DNA of 64,000 bases from JAUNBN01 sp036645935 (GCA_036645935.1 JAVXNE010000002.1:237598-301597), one strand, 5' to 3'. Shown: positions 51,707 through 61,376, counted from the first letter of the stretch. Numbers and translations are program-made. Notes: generated from the sequence alone by a model not told the origin.

Positions 51707-52798
51707 TCATCGCTTACCCGTCAATTTTCTCAATTTTGTCGCCGTTCTCCAACTTCTTGAGCAAAAAATTGCCTGTGTTTCGCCAGTTCTCAACCTCGCC
51801 GCGCTCGCCGCCTCACGGAAAGCGAGCAGAGCGCGGTCTTCATCTCCCGCCGCATTGTGCCGCACTACTATGCGCACAAGTGGGCTGTGCAGCGTCACAC
51901 CGCTCTCGAGCGCATACTCGCACATCGTCCGCCACGCGCGGAGAATCACCACCGCTTCTCCGTCGGGCAGCTCGCCGCACTCTGCAATAAATCGGCCGAG
52001 GTAATAATCGAGAGCGGCAAAGCCGTTTACAAATTCAAAGAAAAACCCGCTCTGTTCACGCAAGTGAAGCGCGGCTTGCAGCCTCTCGAAAAACACCGCT
52101 GTCTTTTCAAAAAACTTTCTGCTACTCGAGTGGGAAACTGAGGAATCGCTGACAAAATATTCGGTTGTTTTTTCTTTAATGTAAACTGCCCTACGGCAGC
52201 AGCAGAGGTATTCAATCAGAAAGAGCGCGTCCTCACCCGGAAAATCCTCATCGAAACCGAGCTCGTTCACATCGATAATCTCGCGCTTGTAAATTTTGCA
52301 CCACAGCGCGTCAGCAAGGGGACGCCACGCGTTTATCGACGTTGACAACTCGCACACCCCGATGGGCATCTCGGCGTAAGCGTCCGAAATTGCGCGGTCG
52401 AGCGCACGGTCGCTGTCGTGGTGCTCGGCGTAATACCCGCTCGCGATATCGGCATCGTTTTCTATGAGCGCTTTCAGGAGCAACTCGCACGCGCGCGGTG
52501 TGTAGCGGTCGTCCGCATCGAGAAACATGACATAAGGCGCGCTCGCCACCTTCAGCGCCGCATTGCGCGGCGCTCCGGCATATCCCGAGTTTTTGCTCAG
52601 AGTTACAACTTTGACGTTGCCGTATGCCGAGGAAAACCCGCGCAGCAGATCAGCAGATCCATCTGTAGAACAGTCATCGGCGAAGACTATCTCGAGACGC
52701 GAAAACCCGAGTGTCTGCCGCTTTAGCGAGTGAAACATCCAGCGCAGCGTATTCTCGGCGTTATACACCGGAATTATAATTGAAATGTCGTATTCCAT
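51707..52798 (-). CDS. Family 2 glycosyltransferase (tandem paralog 5)
   Basis: 363 residues from the ATG at 52798. ISIIIPVYNAENTLRWMFHSL, FADDCSTDGSADLL, and APYVMFLDADDRYTPRACELL with the DxD are the GT2 core. The C-terminus ends in SRSWRTATKLRKL, a form of the tail shared with its neighbours. The acceptor and donor sugars are unknown. It transfers a sugar to the growing surface glycan on the cytoplasmic side, as inferred from family and context. It is 37 bases after the next gene upstream. Confidence 0.87.
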   Translation of the reverse strand: MEYDISIIIPVYNAENTLRWMFHSLKRQTLGFSRLEIVFADDCSTDGSADLLRGFSSAYGNVKVVTLSKNSGYAGAPRNAALKVASAPYVMFLDADDRYTPRACELLLKALIENDADIASGYYAEHHDSDRALDRAISDAYAEMPIGVCELSTSINAWRPLADALWCKIYKREIIDVNELGFDEDFPGEDALFLIEYLCCCRRAVYIKEKTTEYFVSDSSVSHSSSRKFFEKTAVFFERLQAALHLREQSGFFFEFVNGFAALDYYLGRFIAECGELPDGEAVVILRAWRTMCEYALESGVTLHSPLVRIVVRHNAAGDEDRALLAFREAASAARLRTGETQAIFCSRSWRTATKLRKLTGKR

Positions 52799-52835
52799 CG
52801 CGGCCTCATTTGGAAAGTATTTGATCGATTTCGGA

Positions 52836-53951
52836 TCATACAAACTTTTTCAAAAGCTCAGTGATGCGCCAGCTGCTCGATTTTTCCAACAGCTTCGCGA
52901 GTTTCCACGTGTTGGAGGAAAATATTCCGTCAAGCTCTGCTTGGCGCTCACAAAAGTGCCTTCGCAAATCGAAAAAGTCTGCCTCAAGCGCCGTCTCGTC
53001 CCCTGCGCGCGCGTCCGCCATGAGCAGCCGCGCGGCGAAAGACTCGGTGTGTACGCCGTATTTTGCGCAATAAGTGAGCAGGTCTCTCCATGTCGTAAAC
53101 GCTGTTTTAAGCTCATCGTCTGCCAGCTCCCTGTCAGTCAGCAACCACTCGACATGTTCTCCGACGGTATCAGTACAAGAGAGGTACTGCGCGACAAGCT
53201 CCGGCTTTCCGTCCCTCGCGACAAGCTCTGCCGTCTCGAGAATGGTCTCGGCGGTCGAGACGTAAAAATACAGGTTTTTCGTGCGGCTCGCCGAGCCGGG
53301 GCGAACGGTGTAATCGGTTATGTTCTCCTTTATGTAATAACCGCTCGAACAGAACCCGAGATAGCGGCAGAGGAACATAAGCTCCTCAAAAAGGGAACGA
53401 TCGCGCATTTTTAGGTTGTTTTTCTCGATTATATCCCTTCGGAAAATCTTGCACCAAAACGCGCTGATAAACGGCTCGGACGCCACACTCAGTCCGTGTG
53501 TGAAATCGTATTCCCCTTCCGGAAACCGCAAAAACGATGGAGTTGCGCGCACTGCGTGTCCGCCCTCGCACTCAACGGTGCGAAAATCCCCGCCGGCAAT
53601 GTCACAGGCCCGGGTATCCATAACGGTGCAGAGAGTCTCGCACGCGCGCGGCGTAAATTCGTCGTCGGCATCGAGAAACATGACGTAAGGTGCACTCGCG
53701 AGCGCGAGCGCTGCGTTGCGCGCAGCGCCGGGACCGCCTTTTTCGCGGGGTAGCTCAACCGAACTCACGTTGGAGAACTTGTTTTGCCAGCTGTGCAGCA
53801 GCTCGGCCGTGCCGTCCGTTGAGGTGTCAAATCCGACGATATATTCGATGTTTTCAAACCCCAGCGTCTGCTCGCGCAGCGATTGCAGCGCTGCCGGGAG
53901 CGTCTTTTCACTGTTGTATGCGGGTGTGATGACGGTGACTTTATAGCTCAT
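52836..53951 (-). CDS. Family 2 glycosyltransferase (tandem paralog 4)
   Basis: 371 residues. VTVITPAYNSEKTLPAALQSL, VGFDTSTDGTAELL and APYVMFLDADDEFTPRACE form the GT2 core. Where paralogs read ADDCSTDGS at the first acidic motif, this one has GFDTSTDGT, a change near the nucleotide site that may alter the donor. The tail SSNTWKLAKLLEK is the family variant found across the array. The intergenic gap upstream is 56 bases, the longest in the array. Confidence 0.87.
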   Translation of the reverse strand: MSYKVTVITPAYNSEKTLPAALQSLREQTLGFENIEYIVGFDTSTDGTAELLHSWQNKFSNVSSVELPREKGGPGAARNAALALASAPYVMFLDADDEFTPRACETLCTVMDTRACDIAGGDFRTVECEGGHAVRATPSFLRFPEGEYDFTHGLSVASEPFISAFWCKIFRRDIIEKNNLKMRDRSLFEELMFLCRYLGFCSSGYYIKENITDYTVRPGSASRTKNLYFYVSTAETILETAELVARDGKPELVAQYLSCTDTVGEHVEWLLTDRELADDELKTAFTTWRDLLTYCAKYGVHTESFAARLLMADARAGDETALEADFFDLRRHFCERQAELDGIFSSNTWKLAKLLEKSSSWRITELLKKFV

Positions 53952-54007
53952 ATATCTCTGCCCTCAAAACTTTCGGGGCGCTCCTTCTGTTATCTGTCCG
54001 CGCAAAA

Positions 54008-55105
54008 TCACTTTCTTGGCACAAGGCTCGCAATGCGCGAGGCGATGCGCCACGAGCGCGAGCCGGTTATGCTCTCGATCTGCTCTCTGCGCTGATGGAA
54101 AAGTTCGCGCAGTGCCGAAAAGCAAAATACAGCCCCCTCGATATCCCCCCGCGCAACACAACGTGTGAGGATTTTTGCGTAGCCGCTGTGAATCGGCATT
54201 TCACCGCTTTGTGCGAGTGTCCATACCTGCTGCCATGCCGTGATTATTTCAGTGAGCTGCTCTGATTGAAATTCGCCGTCCGCAAGCAGGCAATCGAGCA
54301 TGTGCTCGACAACTCCCGCCATTCCGAGCATGTGAGAATATCGCTCCTCAATGCCCAGTTCCTTCGCGCTAGCGAGACCCTTACCGATCGCGCGCGGGAT
54401 TCCCGTATAGAAGCGCACGTTGTGGCAGCGGGAGAGCGACTGCGCGCGGGCCGTGCGGATGAAAACATCGTCGCGCACGATGTAACCCCGATCGCTCACA
54501 AGGGTATAGATGTATAAAAAGGGGTTGTCCTCGCCGACATCGCCGTCCGCGAAACGGATGTCGTATTTTCGCACTATATCGGTGCGGTAGAGTTTTGTGC
54601 ACAGTCCGATGCAAAAAGCGAGGCAATCGTCCTCTGTCAGATTTTTCAAATCGCGAAATCCCGGCGCGAGTGCGTCGTTGCGAAAAATCTCCGAGTTGGG
54701 GTCAAACCCGGATATGTTGTCGGTGCTGACAGCGCGGCAACTTCCCGAAACCACGTCAGCGCCGCTGCTCTCGGCTGTTTCATAGAGCAGCTCGCAGCCG
54801 CGCGGCTCAAGCGCGTCGTCATCGTCGAGGAACATAATATACGGCGCAGTCACAAGGGGAATTGCGAAGTTGCGCGGAGTTCCGGGGCTTCCGCTGTTTT
54901 TGTCGGTGTGCACGGATTTGATATTGGGGAAGCGCGAGGCTATCCCGTCGACAAGCGCACCGCTGCCGTCGCTCGAGCAATCGTCCGCGAGAATCAGCTC
55001 GATGCTCTCGAAACCGAGGGTCTGTGCGCGAACCGAGTCTATCGCGCGCCACAATGTCCCGCCGGAATTGTATACGGGTATTATCACCGATATCTTGTAT
55101 ACCAT
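54008..55105 (-). CDS. Family 2 glycosyltransferase (tandem paralog 3)
   Basis: 365 residues from the ATG at 55105 (GGGAG upstream). ISVIIPVYNSGGTLWRAIDS, LADDCSSDGSGALVDG, and APYIMFLDDDDALEPRGCELL are present. The tail SRSWRIASRIASLVPRK ends the protein. A Cys-rich stretch (DCLAFCIGLCTKLY) matches the position of the acceptor region in paralogs. Confidence 0.87.
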   Translation of the reverse strand: MVYKISVIIPVYNSGGTLWRAIDSVRAQTLGFESIELILADDCSSDGSGALVDGIASRFPNIKSVHTDKNSGSPGTPRNFAIPLVTAPYIMFLDDDDALEPRGCELLYETAESSGADVVSGSCRAVSTDNISGFDPNSEIFRNDALAPGFRDLKNLTEDDCLAFCIGLCTKLYRTDIVRKYDIRFADGDVGEDNPFLYIYTLVSDRGYIVRDDVFIRTARAQSLSRCHNVRFYTGIPRAIGKGLASAKELGIEERYSHMLGMAGVVEHMLDCLLADGEFQSEQLTEIITAWQQVWTLAQSGEMPIHSGYAKILTRCVARGDIEGAVFCFSALRELFHQRREQIESITGSRSWRIASRIASLVPRK

Positions 55106-55116
55106 AATTTCGCTCC

Positions 55117-56208
55117 CTATCCCCTGCCGCAGAACTTTTGCAGCGCGGTTGCGAGTTTCCACGTGCGCGACGAGAATATCTCGGAAAGCTGTGTCTCGCG
55201 CTGATACCGCAATTCGCGCAGTGCCTCAAGGTCGAAAAGCGCGGAGTCAAGATCTCCGAGCGACAGTTCGCGGGAGAGTATCTTAGCGTATGCCGAGTGA
55301 AGTGAAAATCCGTGCTCATGTGCCAGGGTGAACACCCTCTGCCACGCGCTCAGTATTTTGATTTGCTGTTCGCGCGAGAAATCGCGCTCTTCCAATAGTG
55401 CATCGGTGTAATACTCGGTCGTTCCCATAAGATCGAGCAGTTCTTCAAACCGCTCTGATACACCATGTTCTGCCGCCCAATCAAGGCCGCGCTCTATCGA
55501 ACGGGGTATGCTCGTATAAAAATCCAGTGACCTCTTGTGGGACAGCGAGCCGTTTCGCACGAGATAATCAATCACGTCCTCGCGCAAAATCTCGCCGCGC
55601 TCTGCCACCGAGAGATAGGAATACAAAAACAAAAGATCCGCCCATCCCTTGCTCGACCCAAAGCGTATGTCGTGCTTTTCAACCAGCTCCCTGCGGTATA
55701 TTTTGCTCCAAAAATTGAAGCAAAACGAGAGACACAGCTCGCGCGTCGGCTTTTCGAGCGGATAGACCCCCGCCGAAAGCTCCTTGAACTGCACGATGTA
55801 ACCGCCCTCGTCATTTTTGCCGCCCTCAAAGCTCTCAATCACGTCTCCGCTCACGATGTCGGCACCGCTGCGCTCTATCGCATTGTACAGCAGCTCGCAG
55901 CTGCGCGGGGTTAACTTGTCGTCGGAATCGAGAAACATGAGGTATGGCGCCGCCGCAAAAGGCAGCGCAGCGTTACGGGGAGGCCCGTCCGAGCCGCTGT
56001 TACTCTCGAGCTTCACGACGCTCACATTCGGAAATCGCGCCGCGAGCGAATCCGCAAGCTCGCACGAGCTGTCGGTGGAGCAGTCGTCGGCTATTATATA
56101 CTGTATATTATCGAAGCCCATCGACTGCGCCCTGATCGAATCGAAAGCCGCCATCATCGTGTCTGCAGCATTGTAGAGCGCAGTTATAACAGTGATTTTA
56201 TACTCCAT
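55117..56208 (-). CDS. Family 2 glycosyltransferase (tandem paralog 2)
   Basis: 363 residues. ITVITALYNAADTMMAAFDS (Ala in place of the usual Pro of the first motif), IADDCSTDSSCELADSL and APYLMFLDSDDKLTPRSCELL form the core. SRTWKLATALQKFCGRG is the tail. It is 11 bases after the following gene's start and 39 bases after its upstream neighbour. Confidence 0.87.
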   Translation of the reverse strand: MEYKITVITALYNAADTMMAAFDSIRAQSMGFDNIQYIIADDCSTDSSCELADSLAARFPNVSVVKLESNSGSDGPPRNAALPFAAAPYLMFLDSDDKLTPRSCELLYNAIERSGADIVSGDVIESFEGGKNDEGGYIVQFKELSAGVYPLEKPTRELCLSFCFNFWSKIYRRELVEKHDIRFGSSKGWADLLFLYSYLSVAERGEILREDVIDYLVRNGSLSHKRSLDFYTSIPRSIERGLDWAAEHGVSERFEELLDLMGTTEYYTDALLEERDFSREQQIKILSAWQRVFTLAHEHGFSLHSAYAKILSRELSLGDLDSALFDLEALRELRYQRETQLSEIFSSRTWKLATALQKFCGRG

Positions 56209-56247
56209 TAAGCACCCTTTTGGACGAATATTGAGCGGATTTAAAAA

Positions 56248-57357
56248 TTACCCGCGACCGAGCACTTTTTGCATTAACCTCGCAAGTTTCCACGTGCGTG
56301 AGGCAAAGATATCATCGAGTTCCTGTTTGCGCTGAAAGAACAGTTCGCGCAGTGCCACCGCATTGTACGCCGCCGATTTGACATCTCCGTCAGTGAGATC
56401 GTGCGCGAGAATTTTGGTGTATGCGGTGTGGATGTGAAAACCGCGCTCGAGTGCAAGCGCGTAGAACGGCTGCCACGCCGCAAGCACCGATTTGAGATCA
56501 TCGCCTGTCACCGATTTCTCCTTAAGCAGCCATTCGGTGTGATATTCCACCGTTTCGGTGAGATCAAGGATATGACAGTATTCGTCCAGCGCATCTATCT
56601 TCCTCGCGCGTTCGAGCACATAATCGATCGATTTGCCCGCACCCGCAAGCAGCTTTGAGTCGCTCGTGTGGGAGAGCGAATCATCGCGCACGCGCCAATT
56701 GATTATATTTTCCTTGATTATCTGAGCGCTGCGGCACTTTGCGACATAGAGGTGCATAAACGCGACATCCTCTCCGTAGATTCCCTCGCTGAAGCGAATG
56801 TCATATTTCCGAATCAGCTCCCGCCGATAGATTTTAGTCCAAAAGCTGAAACAGAGCGTCCAGCACAATTCGTGGGTGAATTCGCGGCAAAAGTCCCCGA
56901 ACTGATATCTGCCCTCGGGCAGTCCGGTGAAACGGAACACCTCGGTGTCTGGGTCAGGTCCGATGACCCGGATGTCCGCAAACGCGTGGAAGCCACCCGA
57001 AACGATATCGGCCCCGCCCTGCTCTGCCGCACAGTAAAGTGCCTCGCATGCGCGCGGGAACAGCAGGTCGTCGTTGTCGAGAAACATGACATACGGCGCC
57101 GTTGCGATGTCGAGCGCATCGTTGCGCGGCGCGCCCGCCGTACCGCTGTTTTTTGTCCTGTGCAAAACCTTCACGTTGCTGTATTGCGCCGCATATCCGT
57201 CAAGCAGCGCGGCCGAGCCGTCGCCCGAGAGGTCGTCCACGAGGATATACTCGATATTTTCAAAGCCAATGCTCTGCTTTTTGACCGATTCAAACGCTGC
57301 GGGAAGCGTCTTTTCGGCGTTGTACACAGGCGTTATGACCGATATTTTGTAATCCAT
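56248..57357 (-). CDS. Family 2 glycosyltransferase (tandem paralog 1)
   Basis: 369 residues from the ATG at 57357, which overlaps the amidotransferase stop by one base (TAATG). ISVITPVYNAEKTLPAAFES, LVDDLSGDGSAALLDG, APYVMFLDNDDLLFPRACEAL and the tail SRTWKLARLMQKVLGRG. Its coupling with the amidotransferase gene suggests the two act on the same sugar pathway. Confidence 0.88.
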   Translation of the reverse strand: MDYKISVITPVYNAEKTLPAAFESVKKQSIGFENIEYILVDDLSGDGSAALLDGYAAQYSNVKVLHRTKNSGTAGAPRNDALDIATAPYVMFLDNDDLLFPRACEALYCAAEQGGADIVSGGFHAFADIRVIGPDPDTEVFRFTGLPEGRYQFGDFCREFTHELCWTLCFSFWTKIYRRELIRKYDIRFSEGIYGEDVAFMHLYVAKCRSAQIIKENIINWRVRDDSLSHTSDSKLLAGAGKSIDYVLERARKIDALDEYCHILDLTETVEYHTEWLLKEKSVTGDDLKSVLAAWQPFYALALERGFHIHTAYTKILAHDLTDGDVKSAAYNAVALRELFFQRKQELDDIFASRTWKLARLMQKVLGRG

Positions 57358-58475
57358 TACTTGCTCTGCCAGACCGGCTCCTTGAGCACCCAGCACCCTC
57401 GGTCGTCCTTTTTAAAAATATCACGGTTATAGAATTTATCGATAATCTCCCAGAACTCCCGCTCGGTATAGCCGACAAACTCACAGAAATCACGAACGCA
57501 GAGCGGGTCGAGCGCATGGTCGTGTTCTCTGACAAGCTCAATTGCCTTTTCGCGGGTGATGTATCCGTATCGAACCGAACGGGCGCTGTAATCGGTCGCC
57601 GCCGCGTGTCCAAATTTGGGATATTTAAGCCAGCTGTGAACAAGGTATGCCCTGCTGTCTATCTGATCGAAGTTTTCAACATGGTGGGTGCGGTCCCACT
57701 CGTGCGTGAGATCGTGAAATCCGCGGCTTTTTGCTATCTCATAATTTTTGAAGCTGTTCCACTCGACAAAATAGGACAGGTAAATCGGGTCGAGCAATGC
57801 CATCTCCTGCGGTGTCGGAGCTTTGGTGAACGAGAGATCCCCGAGGCTCACCCCTTCGCCGATCAGCTCGTCGTCGCTCATTCCGACAGCGACCCCGTTC
57901 TCAATCTGTCCCTTTGCGGAGCACGTTTCCTGATCGCCGCTCCCGCCGTATTCGTAGCTGACGTTTTCGCCGTATACAAGCAGCGGGGTGTTGAACTTAA
58001 CCGCCATGTGCAGCGGGAAAGTGTAGATAAGCCGATCTAAGAACCATGTCGGCTTGCCATATTTTTCAAACATCCTGCGCATGAGAATTTTTTGGGTGCG
58101 AATGTCCGGCTTGCAGCTTATGATCGTGCAACCGAACGCCTCACTGATGTTTTTAATGTTGTGCTTGCCCGCCTCGGTCATCGGGAAATTGTCCTCAACG
58201 GAAAAGAGAATGGGATTCATTTTCATAACTTCTTTGAGCATATAGACCTGAAAATGACTGTCCTTGCCGCCGCTCACGGCGATGGCGCAGTCGTACCCGC
58301 CCGGGCCGTTCATGCCGCGATATTTTTCGCACAGTGCCTCAAGTTCGGAAAACCGCTGTTTCCAATCGATCTCCCTGCGCTTGTCATAATGGGTACACGC
58401 GCAGCACACCCCGCTTTCATCAAATGTTATTCCCGGTCTTGTGTCGGGCATCACGCAGCGAGTGCAGTATTTCAT
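57357..58475 (-). CDS. N-acetyl sugar amidotransferase (WbpG/PseA family)
   Basis: 372 residues; GGAGG lies upstream. An N-terminal cysteine cluster (YCTRCVMPDTRPGITFDESG, then VCCACTHYDKRR) probably binds zinc. The PP-loop is CAIAVSGGKDSHFQVYML, which activates the sugar with ATP. The rest (LLVYGENVSYEYGG; GRGFHDL-like; RFGHAAATDYSAR-like) is typical of enzymes that introduce amidine groups into pseudaminic or legionaminic acid or mannuronate derivatives. These need ammonia from HisH/HisF-like partners (WbpH/WbpI), not seen in this window. First gene of the glycan operon. Confidence 0.9.
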   Translation of the reverse strand: MKYCTRCVMPDTRPGITFDESGVCCACTHYDKRREIDWKQRFSELEALCEKYRGMNGPGGYDCAIAVSGGKDSHFQVYMLKEVMKMNPILFSVEDNFPMTEAGKHNIKNISEAFGCTIISCKPDIRTQKILMRRMFEKYGKPTWFLDRLIYTFPLHMAVKFNTPLLVYGENVSYEYGGSGDQETCSAKGQIENGVAVGMSDDELIGEGVSLGDLSFTKAPTPQEMALLDPIYLSYFVEWNSFKNYEIAKSRGFHDLTHEWDRTHHVENFDQIDSRAYLVHSWLKYPKFGHAAATDYSARSVRYGYITREKAIELVREHDHALDPLCVRDFCEFVGYTEREFWEIIDKFYNRDIFKKDDRGCWVLKEPVWQSK

Positions 58476-58512
58476 CTCTTCCGCCTCCGGTATCGTTGTT
58501 TATATATGGTAT

Positions 58513-58541
58513 ATACTATCAAATAGCGCTGGCTTAGTCAA
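58513..58541 (-). promoter_or_regulatory. Promoter of the amidotransferase-glycosyltransferase operon
   Basis: On the minus strand TTGACT, 17 bases, TAGTAT, about 40 bases before the start codon. Confidence 0.7.
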
Positions 58542-58561
58542 TTTAAGGCAGGGCTTTCAAG

Positions 58562-58590
58562 TTGAATTAAACGGCGATTTATGATATAAA
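58562..58590 (+). promoter_or_regulatory. Promoter of sppA
   Basis: TTGAAT, 17 bases, TATAAA. It is divergent from the glycan operon promoter; the two share about 20 bases between their -35 boxes. Confidence 0.7.
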
Positions 58591-58658
58591 ATAGGTTATA
58601 GAATCGACTGGGATAAATAACACAAATCACACCGCCTTAAAGGCGGGAGGGAGTTCAC

Positions 58659-59633
58659 ATGAAGACCAAACAGCTTGTCGGGATTATTGCCGCCGCCGCA
58701 ATCTTTCTTGTTGTCGGCATAAGCGGGGTTGTGAGTGCCAACAGTCTGCGCAGCAATATCACCTCGATTTCAAACATCACCGAAAAGGTCGATGCTGAGC
58801 CTGCGAACAGCATCGCCCGAATAGATATTGTGGGAACAATCGCCGACACTTCGGGAGAGACAACGCTCGGCACAACAGCAACCTACAATCACCAGCACAT
58901 CATGAAGCTTATCGAGGATATGAAGAACTCAAGCTCCAACCGCGGAATCATGCTTTTCGTCAACAGCGGCGGCGGAGCGGTTTATCAGTCGGACGAGGTT
59001 TATGTCGCCCTGATGGACTACAAGGCGGTCACGGGACGGCCTGTTTTTGCGTATTCTGCGGATATCATGGCGTCCGGAGCCTACTATATTTCCTGCGCGG
59101 CCGACAAAATTGCCGCCAACCGCAATTCCGAGGTTGGCTCGATCGGAGTTTATATCTCCACAGTGAACGTCAAGGGACTTTACGACAAGCTGGGCATTCG
59201 TCCCGAATACATCAAATCCGGAGCCAACAAGGCAATGGGCAACGGCTACGACGAACTGACCGATGAGCAGCGCGGAATATATCAAGGCATTGTGGATGAT
59301 TATTACAATCAATTTCTCGGCATCGTCTGCGAGTCGCGAAAATTCACCCGCGAACAGGCACTTCCACTCTGTGACGGGCGGATTTATCTTGCCTCCCAGT
59401 GTGTCGACAACGGATTAATCGACGAGATTGTCCCGACATATGAAACTTTTGAGGACGAGCTGCTCGACGCCACAGGAGCCGACAATGTCTACGAACGCAC
59501 CTCGCTCACAAAAAATTGGTTTTCCAGCTTGTTCGGCTCGGCCAAGGCGCTCGTACCTATCAGCGAGACGCAGCGCGCGCTCGATTATATCGAGAGCGTT
59601 GAAAGCGGGGTGCCGATGTACTATGCTGGATAG
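58659..59633 (+). CDS. sppA: Signal peptide peptidase SppA-type protease
   Basis: 324 residues; GGGAGGG precedes the ATG. A signal anchor (LVGIIAAAAIFLVVGISGVV) precedes an S49 protease domain. FVNSGGGAVYQSDEVY shapes the oxyanion hole, the nucleophile Ser is in DIMASGAYYIS and the base Lys in KSGANKAMGNGY, giving the short Ser-Lys dyad form of Gram-positive SppA. It degrades signal peptides in the membrane. The RDD gene overlaps its 3' end. Confidence 0.92.
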   Translation: MKTKQLVGIIAAAAIFLVVGISGVVSANSLRSNITSISNITEKVDAEPANSIARIDIVGTIADTSGETTLGTTATYNHQHIMKLIEDMKNSSSNRGIMLFVNSGGGAVYQSDEVYVALMDYKAVTGRPVFAYSADIMASGAYYISCAADKIAANRNSEVGSIGVYISTVNVKGLYDKLGIRPEYIKSGANKAMGNGYDELTDEQRGIYQGIVDDYYNQFLGIVCESRKFTREQALPLCDGRIYLASQCVDNGLIDEIVPTYETFEDELLDATGADNVYERTSLTKNWFSSLFGSAKALVPISETQRALDYIESVESGVPMYYAG

Positions 59634-60384
59634 AGTGATTTCTCACTATGACCCAATGACGGGTCAGCCTATATACACGGAACCGGCCGCCGATTGTCCC
59701 GTATCACCGACGCATTCGGACGACGCGCCGACACTCGGGAGTATGCTCGACACCTTAATGCTCCTCTCTCCCGGGCTTTTGGACGACGACGCAAAACCGA
59801 CTCAGCCCGACGCGCCCGCGTCGCCTGAAGAGTGTTTTGCCTCTCCGTTTGCGGGCGGATCTGCGGCTTTTGCAGTACCCTGCCCCGTTTACAGCGCAAG
59901 CGCGAACCTAAACCCTGATGGTGACTCTGGCGATGAGGGCGACGTCGTCCCCGCCGCCGACTGTGCGGGCTTCTTCACGCGGCTTTTTGCTTTCTGTATC
60001 GACAGCCTCATCGCATGGATCATGTCGCTCGTCGTTACGGGCGTCGTCGGGCTTGCGCTCTCAGGCCTTAGCGGCGACGTGATGAACAGCTATGTTCTGT
60101 TTGAAATCACGCTAAAGAGCATCGTCCAATACCTCGTCATCTCCTGCTACTTCATTGTTCTCACCGGAACGACGGGCATGACGGCGGGCAAAAGACTGCT
60201 GCGAATCCGTGTTGTGTGCAAAGACGGAAGTCGGCCGAACTGGTGGACAGTCATCTACCGCGAGACCATCGGCCGCTATCTCAGCTCAATTCTCTTCATC
60301 GGCTACCTTGTGCTCGCGTTCGACGGCAAGCACCGCGGGTTTCACGACATGCTTTCCGACACCCGCGTGGTGCTCTGCAAATAA
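59623..60384 (+). CDS. RDD family membrane protein
   Basis: 253 residues from the ATG at 59623, which overlaps the sppA stop by 11 bases. The first 120 residues are hydrophilic and Pro/Asp-rich without recognised domains. The RDD domain follows: CAGFFTRLFAFCIDSLIAW with the conserved Arg and Asp, then about three TM helices, and TGMTAGKRLLRIRVVCKDGSRP and YLVLAFDGKHRGFHDMLSDTRVV at the end. RDD proteins are small membrane proteins of uncertain role; some act in ion transport. Confidence 0.85.
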   Translation: MLDRVISHYDPMTGQPIYTEPAADCPVSPTHSDDAPTLGSMLDTLMLLSPGLLDDDAKPTQPDAPASPEECFASPFAGGSAAFAVPCPVYSASANLNPDGDSGDEGDVVPAADCAGFFTRLFAFCIDSLIAWIMSLVVTGVVGLALSGLSGDVMNSYVLFEITLKSIVQYLVISCYFIVLTGTTGMTAGKRLLRIRVVCKDGSRPNWWTVIYRETIGRYLSSILFIGYLVLAFDGKHRGFHDMLSDTRVVLCK

Positions 60385-60488
60385 TAAACAGGCGACCGTT
60401 TGCCTGTGTAATCGAGCGCAGAGCATGATATAATTTTTCTCTGTACGATTAATTTGCGAGACGCAGCTTTGCGTTTATAAGGAATTTT

Positions 60489-61223
60489 ATGGCAAAAAAT
60501 CAACTCACGAAAAAAGAGAGACAGCAACGTGGCAAACGTCGCCGCAGGCAGGCGACGGGGTTGTTTTTCATCGTGCTCGCGCTCATTGGCGCTGGTACGA
60601 TAATAGCGTTTGGAGCACATTATGTGTTGGGATTGTTCGACGACACCGAGGATAAACAGGATTTTCAAAAGCTGCTTGCCCCTCTTGTCGCCATGGACCC
60701 CGCACCCTTTGAAACTCTCGAGGATGCGGATCAGAACATGCTGCTGGAGGCGGCAATTTGGGCCGCAATGAACTACGAGGACAACACCAAATTTGAGCGC
60801 AACGAGGTCGGGGCGCCCATCGTACCCACTGTCGATATTGACAGGTACATCTCATCAATGTACGGCCCGTCCTTCAAGATAAAGCATCACACCTTCTCCG
60901 ATGCGGACATCGAATTCGTTTATCTCAGCGACATCTCCGCCTATGTCATTCCCATCACGAGCCAGAGCGGATCTTACATCCCGCTGGTTGAAACCATCAC
61001 ATCTTCGGGCAACACGAAAATTCTCCGCATCGCCTACATGCAGTCAAGCACCTATACTGCCGACATTGTGCTCGACGCACAGGCACAGACCGTCTCGAAA
61101 TATATGGAATATGTAATGCTTAAAAACTCAGGCGGATACTATATCTATTCGGTTCGCGCGCCGTTGGAGGTAGAGCCGCCTGTGCCCGAGGTTCCGGCAG
61201 TCCCCGACAACACTGCCCCTTGA
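60489..61223 (+). CDS. Single-pass membrane protein, function unknown
   Basis: 244 residues; AGGA is 5 bases before the ATG. A basic N-terminus (KKERQQRGKRRRRQ) precedes one TM helix (GLFFIVLALIGAGTIIAFGA), so most of the protein is outside the cell. The external part of about 200 residues has no recognised domain; its strands (IEFVYLSDISAYVIPITSQ; YMEYVMLKNSGGYYIYSV) suggest a beta-rich fold. The end is Pro/Glu-rich (EVEPPVPEVPAVP). No terminator was found between it and the RDD gene, so cotranscription with sppA is possible. Confidence 0.75.
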   Translation: MAKNQLTKKERQQRGKRRRRQATGLFFIVLALIGAGTIIAFGAHYVLGLFDDTEDKQDFQKLLAPLVAMDPAPFETLEDADQNMLLEAAIWAAMNYEDNTKFERNEVGAPIVPTVDIDRYISSMYGPSFKIKHHTFSDADIEFVYLSDISAYVIPITSQSGSYIPLVETITSSGNTKILRIAYMQSSTYTADIVLDAQAQTVSKYMEYVMLKNSGGYYIYSVRAPLEVEPPVPEVPAVPDNTAP

Positions 61224-61376
61224 ATTAAATTCGACATATAAACGCACGACGCCCGCGCCGGGAATCGTCCAACATCAGAGGTGCCATCTTGAGTGAAGTT
61301 GCCGAAAGTCCTGCCGGCAACTCAGAATGGCACTGTATGTGGGCGAGTACCTGCGCGGGCGTTGGTCATATTTGTG

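Noticed and set aside
46431..58475. A single glycan operon from the amidotransferase to the ABC exporter
   Set aside because: A strong terminator at 49925-49969, spoVAE, and a promoter at 49216-49244 separate two transcription units.
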